DNA from: Flavobacteriales bacterium
GTDB lineage: Bacteria > Bacteroidota > Bacteroidia > Flavobacteriales_D > Sanyastnellaceae
Direction: 5' to 3'
DNA length: 11,123 nt
NCBI GenBank assembly: GCA_015660615.1
Contig: DQKQ01000265.1
Location: 1-11,123 of the forward strand
Shown here in pieces: positions 1 through 7,206 of this stretch (position 1 is its first letter; every line of letters begins with the position of its first letter). Under the pieces are notes generated by a model, which ran no database searches, was not told where the DNA came from, and saw nothing but the letters and a program-made list of their open reading frames with translations. The translations under genes and the position numbers were made by a program.

Positions 1-1
1 A

Positions 2-802
2 TGGCGATGTCAAGACACAGGCACAGGAGTCAACATTCAGCTCTTTAATTATAACGAGATACCAGATACATATATTAACATGTGTTCTAGAATTTACATG
101 GGTGACCTTGGAAGCGGAGTTTATTCGGATTCAATGTTGGGTGCGATCACTACTACATCTGCTGGTAATTGTTCCATCGACGGTTATGAGACATATTATA
201 AATTAACAAAAGCGGACATTCAATTTAATATAAATGCTAACTGGCACTATGATATTGAAATGGATGCTGATCTTTCTCAAATATCAGATGTAGATCTTGA
301 AAGTATAGCATTACACGAAATTGGACATTGGCATGGACTTTTACATGTGAACGATCAGTCTGACATTATGTATTGGAAGTTGACTCAACAATATCAAAGA
401 GTTGTCACATATGGTTCAATGCTCGCAGGCCTTCACATAATGGAAGAAAGTATGAGTGATGAGATCTCTACGGAACTTATCGATTGTTATCAAGGCAGTT
501 ATCCTTCAGTAACTTTTTACAGTGATTGCGCGGCAGTAGAAGAGGTAATGGTAAAGCCAAATCACATGAAAGTCTTAAAGGTTTACCCTAATCCATCAAA
601 TGATTATATTAATATTGAATTTGAAAACTATGATGTTCTAAGTAATTATATATACATAATTAATTCGTTGGGCAGTGAAGTGAAAAGGGTGTACCAAACT
701 GGGGACATTGTTAGAATTAATGTTTCTGACTTACCATCAGGGATCTATTTTATTAACGATCGTCATAACCAAATTAAAGAATCATTTATCTTACATCCAT
801 GA
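2..802 (+). CDS. Matrixin-like zinc metalloprotease with T9SS sorting domain (5' partial)
   Basis: The reading frame is open to the left window edge, so the true start and signal peptide lie outside; the ATG at 80 is internal. The metzincin zinc motif HEIGHWHGLLH (HExxHxxGxxH) is at 314-346, followed by a Met-turn-like SDIMY about 8 residues later. The preceding 'ADIQFNINANW' and 'DLESIALHE' stretches resemble matrixins (M10A family). The C-terminal part from about 572 starts with the 'VYPNPSNDYI' block and ends in 'LPSGIYFI' plus a short beta strand; this is the type A T9SS sorting domain (Por_Secre_tail), which directs export across the outer membrane and is then cleaved. Inferred role: secreted or surface-attached protease, substrate unknown. 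The zinc His is followed by Val rather than the Ser usual in matrixins, so another metzincin subfamily is possible. The stop overlaps the next start (ATGA). Confidence 0.85.
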   Translation, partial: WRCQDTGTGVNIQLFNYNEIPDTYINMCSRIYMGDLGSGVYSDSMLGAITTTSAGNCSIDGYETYYKLTKADIQFNINANWHYDIEMDADLSQISDVDLESIALHEIGHWHGLLHVNDQSDIMYWKLTQQYQRVVTYGSMLAGLHIMEESMSDEISTELIDCYQGSYPSVTFYSDCAAVEEVMVKPNHMKVLKVYPNPSNDYINIEFENYDVLSNYIYIINSLGSEVKRVYQTGDIVRINVSDLPSGIYFINDRHNQIKESFILHP

Positions 803-1743
803 AGATTACCGCTATAACAACATTATTAATTATATTCACCTCACTTAATCATTGTCAGCCAGATATCTGCAATAACAAAACAGAGCAGTTTACGTCAATA
901 TTAAGTAGATATCATTTAAACGTTAAGCAATATAATCAATCATATTTTACTTGTTTAGAAGGACATGATATAGATACAATTGAAGCTATAATTAATAAGC
1001 ATAAGGATTGTTTCGTAGGTTCTAAAATTTCGATGATTACCAATGCTCTTCAAATAACAGAAGAAGAAATACGTAAAACAAAAGACACTTTGACTAACTA
1101 CATAGACATAGATTTGGTTGCTTGTTTTCAGCACTATGACTACCAAAAAAGCAAATTGTTAAGAGTTTATTACAAGGGTACAGAAATTGACAGTCTCTTT
1201 ATGTATACTGAACTAAACTCACCATATGTTTTTCAGGGAGGAGATTTTAAAAAAGGTTTAAGTCGAGAGTATGAGTTGTCCACTATTGTTGTTGAAGCTG
1301 AAACAATATCTTGTGAAAATGTAAATCTTCATGGCGATTCTTTTCTAAAGTTTGAACTTGAAATTGCTCAGTATTTAAAAGACGATAATAAGTTATTTCA
1401 AAAAAGAATATATGTATTGACTCCAACTTATAAATTTAGACATGACGGATGGTCAGAATCTAGATCCTTTGAAGGGGAAAAGTTTGTGGGTTTCTTAGAT
1501 TCATATTTACAGATTGATAATGAGCCATCTATTTATAGATTTAACTGCATAGGACATGGGAAATTCAGATACAATTTTAGAAATCAAGAATTGTCAGGCT
1601 TTATCGGAAAGCAAGGTGCAACTATGAGTCGAGATTATACGATTGATTGTTTTTCAGAAGTGGGTCTTTCTGAATTTAATCCAATTTTAAATCAACCTAA
1701 CACTATAAATCTTAGGTACCCACGAGTAAAGCCATGTAATTAA
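799..1743 (+). CDS. Cysteine-rich secreted protein of unknown function
   Basis: I do not recognise this 314-residue protein. It starts with a Lys followed by a hydrophobic run (residues about 4-17), which fits a Sec signal peptide. The Cys at 19 is preceded by Leu-Asn-His, a poor lipobox, so a lipoprotein is doubtful. Nine cysteines (residues 19, 24, 52, 71, 109, 172, 250, 284, 313) suggest an oxidised, disulfide-bearing extracytoplasmic protein. It has no T9SS sorting domain, no other transmembrane helix and no catalytic motif that I can identify. The start codon overlaps the stop of the upstream metalloprotease by 4 nt (ATGA), a sign of translational coupling and possibly a joint function such as chaperone, inhibitor or partner; that link is inference. 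Base composition is as AT-rich as the protease gene. A possible weak terminator follows. Confidence 0.72.
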   Translation: MKITAITTLLIIFTSLNHCQPDICNNKTEQFTSILSRYHLNVKQYNQSYFTCLEGHDIDTIEAIINKHKDCFVGSKISMITNALQITEEEIRKTKDTLTNYIDIDLVACFQHYDYQKSKLLRVYYKGTEIDSLFMYTELNSPYVFQGGDFKKGLSREYELSTIVVEAETISCENVNLHGDSFLKFELEIAQYLKDDNKLFQKRIYVLTPTYKFRHDGWSESRSFEGEKFVGFLDSYLQIDNEPSIYRFNCIGHGKFRYNFRNQELSGFIGKQGATMSRDYTIDCFSEVGLSEFNPILNQPNTINLRYPRVKPCN

Positions 1744-1758
1744 AAGTGAATTAGCTGT

Positions 1759-1791
1759 ATACACCTACTTTTGACGGTGTATTATTTTACT
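1759..1791 (+). terminator. Possible weak terminator after the two-gene unit
   Basis: A 7-bp perfect stem (ATACACC at 1759-1765 and GGTGTAT at 1776-1782) encloses a 10-nt loop and is followed by the T-rich run TATTTTAC, 16 nt after the stop codon of the cysteine-rich protein. The stem is short and the T tract is interrupted, so this is a tentative call. Confidence 0.4.
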
Positions 1792-2071
1792 CAAATCCTT
1801 CTCAAAATAGTTCGACCTTCGTCCCGTTAGCTCTACAAATATTATCTTTAAAGACAAATTCTGGAAAATGGTACTACGTTCAATACTGATGTTTCTCCGG
1901 ATTTAAAGACAGTGAGTCAAGATTAATAATAAATCTATGTCGGAATTCCCACTTAGCTCTCTGTGCGAATTTTCGAGAGTATTACAGTTGAGAATTTCCT
2001 TGACATTTATACGAGAAGGATAAAGAAAAGATATACGGTGTAAAACGGTACTAATAGTATGGCTTTTCACC

Positions 2072-2176
2072 AATAATTTAGTCGCATTTAGTGCGCTAAA
2101 TGCCACTTATGCGCATTTATGCACCTACAGTTAACTACATGCATCTAAATGCGACTAAATTATTCGCATAAATGCG
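2072..2176. repeat. Inverted-repeat cluster built from GCATTTA/TAAATGC words
   Basis: Positions 2072-2091 are the perfect reverse complement of 2145-2164 (20 of 20 bp), separated by 53 nt. Inside and next to this, CGCATTTATGC at 2112-2122 is the reverse complement of 2166-2176 (11 of 11 bp). The heptamer GCATTTA occurs at 2084 and 2113, and its reverse complement TAAATGC at 2097, 2146 and 2169. Several alternative hairpins or a cruciform are therefore possible. No T tract follows either end, so a simple terminator is unlikely. Function unknown; candidates are a mobile-element remnant, a recombination site or a structured chromosomal repeat. Confidence 0.8.
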
Positions 2177-2398
2177 GGTAATGTAAACTCATCAATAAAT
2201 TCGAATATCGTATAACACGACGAAAATTAGATAGGTTTATAGAATTCAGACTGAATCAAGTGAGCTACAAAACGAAATAAGGATTGTTTTTGCAAACAAC
2301 TAGAGAATTTAATTCAGAAAACGGTTGCTACTAATAGGCTAGAATTCTCACCCATAGCTCAATAAAAACGACCTAATAACACTAAAACCCAACATTGA

Positions 2399-2420
2399 CC
2401 GTGCAAATTCCGTGCAAATT
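2399..2420. repeat. Tandem direct repeat of 11 bp (CCGTGCAAATT x2)
   Basis: CCGTGCAAATT at 2399-2409 is followed immediately by an identical copy at 2410-2420. The pair sits just past the terminator of tRNA-Asn. Short direct repeats at the 3' side of tRNA genes can be integrase binding sites or leftovers of integration, but there is no integrase gene here, so this is only a description. Confidence 0.6.
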
Positions 2421-2423
2421 ATT

Positions 2424-2466
2424 AAAAAAAGAAAAAGGGTTCACGGGTTTTAACCCGTGAACCCTT
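2424..2466 (-). terminator. Rho-independent terminator of tRNA-Asn
   Basis: A perfect 15-bp inverted repeat, 2435-2449 against 2452-2466 (realistically 13 bp with a 6-nt loop), is followed on the minus strand by a long T tract (complement of the A-rich run 2424-2436). It begins 12 nt beyond the 3' end of the tRNA, so it ends that transcript. On the plus strand no T tract follows, so it should work in one direction only. Confidence 0.92.
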
Positions 2467-2478
2467 GCTATCACTCTG

Positions 2479-2552
2479 CTCCTCCTCTTGGACTCGAACC
2501 AAGGACCCTCTGATTAACAGTCAGATGCTCTAACCAGCTGAGCTAAGGAGGA
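2479..2552 (-). tRNA. tRNA-Asn (anticodon GTT)
   Basis: The reverse complement folds into a standard 74-nt cloverleaf. The acceptor stem is TCCTCCT/AGGAGGA with discriminator G. The D arm has GCTC/GAGC stems. The anticodon stem TCTGA/TCAGA encloses the loop CTGTTAA, giving anticodon GTT. The variable loop has 5 nt, and the T arm CTTGG/CCAAG has the loop TTCGAGT. All stems pair perfectly. The 3' CCA is not encoded (CAG follows), so it must be added by CCA-adding enzyme. It has its own promoter (2568-2598) and terminator (2424-2466), so it appears to be a single-gene unit. Confidence 0.97.
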
Positions 2553-2567
2553 ATTCAGATTGGTGCG

Positions 2568-2598
2568 CAAAAATACATCAAGGAAGGACATTAAGCAA
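2568..2598 (-). promoter_or_regulatory. Bacteroidota-type promoter of tRNA-Asn
   Basis: On the minus strand TATTTTTG (complement of 2568-2575) matches the -7 consensus TANNTTTG exactly. A TTG (complement of 2596-2598) lies 20 nt upstream, the usual place of the -33 element. The expected transcription start is about 8-12 nt before the mature tRNA 5' end at 2552. Confidence 0.75.
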
Positions 2599-2606
2599 TA
2601 CTTTTG
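2599..2606 (+). promoter_or_regulatory. -7 box (TACTTTTG) for the PfkB-family kinase gene
   Basis: TACTTTTG matches the Bacteroidota -7 consensus TANNTTTG and lies 36 nt before the ATG at 2643. I see no TTG at the -33 distance, so it is a half-matching promoter. It directly abuts the -33 TTG of the divergent tRNA promoter (2596-2598). Confidence 0.6.
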
Positions 2607-2642
2607 TGTGTCTTATTATTATTTCAATAAAATAGCTTTTTT

Positions 2643-3566
2643 ATGTCATTAGTTATTGTCGGTACTGTTGCCTTTGATTCTATAAAAACACCTTCAGGAA
2701 AAGCCGATCGCGTTGTGGGTGGAGCGGCGAGTTATATAGCTTTAGCGGCATCACACTTTGTGAGAGAACAGGAATTAATTTCCGTTATTGGAGAAGATTT
2801 CCCAGACGAGTTTTTATCTGTCCTTAAATCTAGAGGTGTAAACATGAATGGATTAGTGACTATTGAAGGCGGCAAAAGCTTTTTTTGGGAAGGAAGCTAT
2901 CACGAAGATTTAATAGGAAGAGACACTGTAACAACGGAATTAAACGTTTTAGAAGGGTGGGTTCCGGTTGTTCCAGAGAACTCCAAGTCTGCGAAATACG
3001 TGATGTTAGGCAATCTAGATCCTTCGGTTCAAATGTCGGTTTTAGACCAAATTTCTACGCGTCCAGATTTGGTAGTTCTTGACACGATGAATTTTTGGAT
3101 GGACATTGCAATGGAAAGCTTAAAAAAAGTTATTTCTAAAGTTGATGTTCTAATGATTAACGAAGAAGAGGCACGACAGCTAACAGGCCTCAAAACCCTG
3201 CCCTTGGTCGCAGCTGCAGTCCATAAAATGGGACCTAAAACCGTGGTAATAAAAAAGGGGGAGCACGGAGCAATTATGTTTGAAGAAGGAAAAACTTTTT
3301 TCAGCCCTGCCATGCCCTTAGAAAAAGTTGTTGACCCAACCGGTGCGGGAGATACGTTTGCTGGAGGTTTTATAGGATATCTAGCACGTTTGGGGGACAC
3401 TTCGTGGGAGGCAAAAAAACAAGCCGTAGTTGTGGGGTCAGTATTGGCCTCATTTACATGTGAAGATTTTGGCACAAAAAGACTTCAAACCCTTAATGAG
3501 TCGGAATGGCATTCAAGAATGCGCCAGCTTAGAGCTATGGTTAAATTCAGGTCTATTAGGGGGTAA
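2643..3566 (+). CDS. PfkB-family carbohydrate/nucleoside kinase
   Basis: This is a cytoplasmic ATP-dependent kinase of the ribokinase/PfkB superfamily, 307 residues, the usual length. The family signature is clear. GG at residues 26-27 lies in the substrate-binding N-terminal lobe. A NEEE (NxxE-type) motif at 173-176 should help bind Mg/phosphate. KKGEHG at 204-209 precedes the anion-hole motif DPTGAGD at 231-237, where Asp237 is the catalytic base and the glycines hold the phosphate. The substrate (ribose, adenosine, a fructose phosphate or another sugar) cannot be read from sequence alone. The ATG at 2643 gives the right N-terminal beta strand (SLVIVGTVAFD); there is no Shine-Dalgarno sequence, as is normal in this phylum. 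The gene has its own -7 box and ends tail to tail with the M23 peptidase gene, whose stop codon lies inside it. Confidence 0.9.
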   Translation: MSLVIVGTVAFDSIKTPSGKADRVVGGAASYIALAASHFVREQELISVIGEDFPDEFLSVLKSRGVNMNGLVTIEGGKSFFWEGSYHEDLIGRDTVTTELNVLEGWVPVVPENSKSAKYVMLGNLDPSVQMSVLDQISTRPDLVVLDTMNFWMDIAMESLKKVISKVDVLMINEEEARQLTGLKTLPLVAAAVHKMGPKTVVIKKGEHGAIMFEEGKTFFSPAMPLEKVVDPTGAGDTFAGGFIGYLARLGDTSWEAKKQAVVVGSVLASFTCEDFGTKRLQTLNESEWHSRMRQLRAMVKFRSIRG

Positions 3567-4419
3567 CACCGCTCAACCACGGAACGGGATCAATAGGCTG
3601 CCCATCTACCCACCATTCGAAATGTAGGTGCGAACCCGATGTTTGTGTTCCACTATTTCCAACTGCCGCTACAACATCACCCATTCTCACTAAATCTCCA
3701 ACTTCTTTTAATAGCGAAGAATTGTGTTTATATATGGATAACCGGTCATTTTTGTGTTGAATGACAAGAACATATCCGTGCTCAACGGTGAAATCAGACA
3801 TTAAAACCGTACCGTCATCTACAGAGTGAACAAGCATCCCTTCCTCTGATTCGATATCAACACCGAGATGTCCATTGCTGAGATCGAACCCCGATGTGAT
3901 AGCGCCCTTTATAGGTTGAAATTCAAAACCTATTAGCCCATTTATTTCAGCCGGACCTCTTCTTAGCTTAAATCGATCCCCCTCTTCTATCCTATTTCTG
4001 AAAGCCAAATCCTCCTCCCCAGCGTCTGGAATTATTACAGTTTCAACACTTTGTAAAGAATCTTCTTCTTGGACATTTTCCAAAGGGATTTCCCCTCTTA
4101 GAATTGATTTTATATTAGACAAATATTTTTCATGAACAGCAAGAGCAGCAAGCGCACTGTCAGTCTGTTGTCGAGTAAAACTCACGTCTTCACGAAATTT
4201 TTCAGCGACATATCCAGGGATTAACAACTCGGTTAAGGGTGTATAAGCAACGATTGAGTAAGTAATAATCACGACAGCAAAAACAGCCCCAGACACAATA
4301 GAGGCGATGCGTCTTCCTGATAACAAGTAAGCCCTTCTCTCGTGAAAGGTTGACTCTTCCTGAATAGTCACTCTAAATCGTTGACGCCAAAAATGTCTTT
4401 TATGTTCTTTTTTACCCAT
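3556..4419 (-). CDS. Membrane-anchored M23 (LytM-type) peptidoglycan endopeptidase
   Basis: The 287-residue protein has a basic cytoplasmic tail of about 38 residues, one transmembrane helix (about 39-60), a helical periplasmic linker and a C-terminal LytM domain (about 165-280). All expected active-site residues are present: the zinc ligands His184 and Asp188 in HLGVD, and His266 in HLH; the catalytic histidines His231 and His264. It should therefore be an active zinc endopeptidase that cuts peptide cross-bridges in the cell wall, facing the periplasm from the inner membrane. It is divergent from the PorW/SprE-bactofilin string. Bactofilins are known to be paired with M23 peptidases in cell-shape systems, and the cytoplasmic tail could be the contact point; that partnership here is inference. 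The gene ends inside the 3' end of the kinase gene (11-nt overlap). Confidence 0.9.
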   Translation of the reverse strand: MGKKEHKRHFWRQRFRVTIQEESTFHERRAYLLSGRRIASIVSGAVFAVVIITYSIVAYTPLTELLIPGYVAEKFREDVSFTRQQTDSALAALAVHEKYLSNIKSILRGEIPLENVQEEDSLQSVETVIIPDAGEEDLAFRNRIEEGDRFKLRRGPAEINGLIGFEFQPIKGAITSGFDLSNGHLGVDIESEEGMLVHSVDDGTVLMSDFTVEHGYVLVIQHKNDRLSIYKHNSSLLKEVGDLVRMGDVVAAVGNSGTQTSGSHLHFEWWVDGQPIDPVPWLSGVTP

Positions 4420-4531
4420 TGATTTTACCTTTCAAGCGTCGCGAATATCGGACAACTACACACAACTATAAAGTTCTTACTTAATTCTATAGAAAATCTA
4501 ATAATTTAGCAACTTCATACGTTGACTCTTG

Positions 4532-7201
4532 ATGACTCATAACATGTCTAATTTTTTTCGGTTACTATTTTTAACGATTGCTACAGTAATTGTTGTGCAG
4601 GGCTGCACGAATAAGAGAGATGGTAGGGCATACAGGATATATCACAACACTACCGCTAGGTATAACGGTTTCCACTACGCAAAGGAGGCTATGCTTGAGG
4701 CGGATAAAAAAATTCAAGAGCAATATGAGCCAAATTGGGATGAAATTCTCCCACTATTTATAGATACAGACGAAAACTCAGCTCAACAAGTATATCCTCT
4801 AATGGAAAGGGCGATTGAGAAATGCTCCAAAGTTGTTGATCGTCACACAATGACTCCATCTAAAAGAGATAGGAAGTCAATTAAGTGGCCTGAAATGAAT
4901 AAGTGGATTGACGATAACTATACCGTTATCGGCGAAGCATATTATATTAAAGAGGATTTTGCAAAATCCGAAGAAATTTTTCTTTTCTTAGCTAGAACAG
5001 TCGACACCCGAGACGCTCAAGCTTGGTCTTTCAGTTGGCTAGGCAGAATATACCTCAGAACAGAGAATTTAGTAAAAGCAAAAAACATGCTCGCGAAAGC
5101 TGAGCAGTATACCGACGTATCTGACGAGATAAGAATTCAAACAAATTTGGCTCTCGCTCAATTCCACATCAAAAAAGAAAATTTCGAAGAAGCGATTAGA
5201 TATATAGAGGCGGCAATAGATTTAACCAAGAAAAAGAAGGATACCGCACGTAACTTATTCATTTTGGCCCAATGTCTAAGAGAAACAGGAGATAGTGAAG
5301 CGGCAATTGAGACGTTTAATGCCGTGGCGGATTTGAGAACACCTTATGAATTAGAGTTTCAGGCGAAGATTCAGCAGGCCATGACTTATCAAAGAAAGGG
5401 AGGGCACAGTGACCCTATTATTGAACTCCTTGAGGACATGCTTGATGATGATAAAAACAAGGAGTATTTAGACCAAATATATTTTGCTCTAGCCGAAGTT
5501 GCTCTTGAGGACAGACAAAGAGACTTAGGGTTAGAACATCTTGAGACCTCAGTTTATGTTAGCAAAGGAAACTCAAGGCAACTAGGGAAAAGCTACCTAC
5601 GCTTAGCTGATCTTCATATGGAAGATTTAAATTATGAAATAGCACAAGCTTATTACGACAGCGCCCTTGTATACATACCAGACGACAACGAGAGGAAGGA
5701 AGATATTACAAGTCTTGCATCAAATCTTACAGACCTTGTTCTTAACCTTCGTACAATAGAAGAACAGGACAGTTTATTGGCTCTTTGCGACTTAAACGAG
5801 TTCGACAGAAGAAGAGTTATTGAAAACTTTTGGGAGGACATGGCTGATGACCTTGAAAGAAGAAAAGAAGAAATGGAAGCGGCTAATGAGGCTGCTATCG
5901 CAGAGGCGGGTTCTGTGGGAGTCGGAATGTTTTGGCCTTATAACGGAGCATTACTTGTAGGCGGCAGACAGAATTACAATGACTATTGGGGGGACAGAGT
6001 GCTGGAAGATCACTGGAGAAGATCCAGGAAATTAGGCGTGTTATTTTCTGACGAAGAAGAAACAGAGTCAGAAGAGCCGGAAGAATACATTGACCCGTTT
6101 GACCCCGAATCCCTTCCTACCGTAGACGAAATGCTTGAAGACCTTCCTTGTGGAGAAGAAGAAAGAGCAAACTCATTAGCAGTACTTGCTGAGGCGTATT
6201 ACCTCGCGGGTTTAGATTATAGAGAAAAGCTCGCAGATCCAGAAAACGCAATTGCAACATGGCAGGAGTTGTTAGAAAAACTAGACAGCAGTGCATTTCA
6301 CCCGACAGCAACCTATCAGCTTTTCAGGACATATCTACTACGAGAACTAGAAGAGGGGTATAGCAATCCATTTTGTGAATCGTGCAATTCAGAGTTTTGG
6401 GCGAACCAAATTACAACAAATTACCCAGGTAGTGAATGGGCCAATCTTATTGAAAACCCTGACTTTCTTGACGTCGAAGAAGAAGCTTATGAAACTGAGC
6501 GTATCGCATATGAGGAGATGCTAGCTCGTTACTATAAAAAAGACTACCAAGCTGCTTTATTAGACATTGATGTGATTAACAATGAGCGTCCAGAAAATCC
6601 ATTAGCCTGTAAATACAGTTTACTACGAGCGCAATGTGTTGGAGGGCTTACTAGCTATACAGGAGATAGAACCCCATACTTTGATGCATTAAAGCTATTG
6701 ATATCTGATTGTCCTGAAACAGAAGAAGCCATTTTTGCCGCTTCCTTGCTTGCTCAACTAGGAGTAGATCTAGGATTTGTAGGCGAAATAAGACAGCCAG
6801 ATAAAACAGAGGAAGAGTCCGCGTTTATTTTTAATAGCAACAAAGAACACTATTTTGCAATAATTATTCCTGTCGAAAACGCAAGTGGAAATGAAGTGAA
6901 AGCAAAATCATCGGACTTTAACAAAGCTTTCTTCGAATCACGGAGCCTAAGAATAACAGGCAATCTATTAAGTAGGACTCACGAAATAGTTCTTATTAAA
7001 TCGTTTGAGAATAAAACCAAAGGACTGGATTACTTTACTGTTTTCACAGGAAACAGGGAGATGCTAATTGATGTAAACTCTGGTGGATACGACATGTTTA
7101 TCATTAGTAGTGATAACTATGTAGAACTTTTCAAAAACAAGGACATAACAGGGTATGTAGATTTCTTTGAGACTCACTATCTTTCGACAAAATCTAAGTA
7201 A
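4532..7201 (+). CDS. PorW/SprE-like TPR lipoprotein of the type IX secretion system
   Basis: Roughly 890 residues, close to flavobacterial SprE. An N-terminal lipoprotein signal ends in the lipobox VQGC, with the lipidated Cys at 4604-4606. At least six TPR-like helical pairs follow at about residues 130-385. Next come the family block 'FWPYNGALLVGGRQ...YWGDRVLEDHWRRS' (about 467-500), a very acidic stretch (about 507-545), and a C-terminal alpha/beta domain (about 770-885). PorW/SprE proteins are periplasm-facing lipoproteins needed for T9SS function and, in gliding species, motility. Start choice: TTG at 4529, ATG at 4532 and ATG at 4544 are all in frame; 4544 would give the most typical lipoprotein signal length, 4532 is the first ATG. 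No ribosome binding site decides it. The gene heads the rightward string; bactofilin follows after 5 nt. Confidence 0.85.
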   Translation: MTHNMSNFFRLLFLTIATVIVVQGCTNKRDGRAYRIYHNTTARYNGFHYAKEAMLEADKKIQEQYEPNWDEILPLFIDTDENSAQQVYPLMERAIEKCSKVVDRHTMTPSKRDRKSIKWPEMNKWIDDNYTVIGEAYYIKEDFAKSEEIFLFLARTVDTRDAQAWSFSWLGRIYLRTENLVKAKNMLAKAEQYTDVSDEIRIQTNLALAQFHIKKENFEEAIRYIEAAIDLTKKKKDTARNLFILAQCLRETGDSEAAIETFNAVADLRTPYELEFQAKIQQAMTYQRKGGHSDPIIELLEDMLDDDKNKEYLDQIYFALAEVALEDRQRDLGLEHLETSVYVSKGNSRQLGKSYLRLADLHMEDLNYEIAQAYYDSALVYIPDDNERKEDITSLASNLTDLVLNLRTIEEQDSLLALCDLNEFDRRRVIENFWEDMADDLERRKEEMEAANEAAIAEAGSVGVGMFWPYNGALLVGGRQNYNDYWGDRVLEDHWRRSRKLGVLFSDEEETESEEPEEYIDPFDPESLPTVDEMLEDLPCGEEERANSLAVLAEAYYLAGLDYREKLADPENAIATWQELLEKLDSSAFHPTATYQLFRTYLLRELEEGYSNPFCESCNSEFWANQITTNYPGSEWANLIENPDFLDVEEEAYETERIAYEEMLARYYKKDYQAALLDIDVINNERPENPLACKYSLLRAQCVGGLTSYTGDRTPYFDALKLLISDCPETEEAIFAASLLAQLGVDLGFVGEIRQPDKTEEESAFIFNSNKEHYFAIIIPVENASGNEVKAKSSDFNKAFFESRSLRITGNLLSRTHEIVLIKSFENKTKGLDYFTVFTGNREMLIDVNSGGYDMFIISSDNYVELFKNKDITGYVDFFETHYLSTKSK

Positions 7202-7206
7202 TAAAA

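Larger units (their letters stand above)
1792..2420. other. AT-rich intergenic region without a convincing gene
   Basis: Stop codons are dense in all frames. The longest open frame is a 67-codon minus-strand stretch at 1903-2106 that lacks family features and runs into the repeat cluster. The region does hold the GCATTTA/TAAATGC inverted-repeat cluster (2072-2176), a dif-like stretch (2161-2189), a tandem 11-bp repeat (2399-2420), and at 1811-1926 short open segments in two frames that could be the remains of a decayed gene. I see no RNA gene or CRISPR array in it. Confidence 0.6.

Noticed and set aside
799..860. Lipoprotein signal in the cysteine-rich protein
   Set aside because: The residues before Cys19 are Leu-Asn-His, and His at -1 does not fit a lipobox.
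1766..1773. TACTTTTG as a plus-strand promoter
   Set aside because: It fits TANNTTTG but lies in the loop of a possible terminator hairpin and no gene follows on the plus strand for about 870 bp.
1903..2106. 67-codon minus-strand open frame left of tRNA-Asn
   Set aside because: No family features, no start context, and its N-terminal part is translated from the inverted-repeat cluster; composition looks like non-coding DNA.
2072..2176. Integron attC site or CRISPR array
   Set aside because: The attC core sites (RYYYAAC and GTTRRRY) are not at the ends of the inverted repeat, and the heptamers have no regular repeat-spacer spacing.
2284..2299. Hairpin TTGTTT-TTGC-AAACAA
   Set aside because: Only 6 AT-rich base pairs, expected by chance in such DNA.
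3029..3475. 148-codon minus-strand open frame inside the kinase gene
   Set aside because: It is antisense to the conserved core of the PfkB gene, including the DPTGAGD motif, and has no recognisable domain.
4463..4470. Minus-strand TATAGTTG as promoter of the M23 peptidase gene
   Set aside because: One mismatch to TANNTTTG and no TTG at the -33 distance; too weak to call.
4529..4531. TTG as start of the PorW/SprE gene
   Set aside because: In-frame ATG codons follow at 4532 and 4544, and both leave a good lipoprotein signal; nothing favours the TTG.
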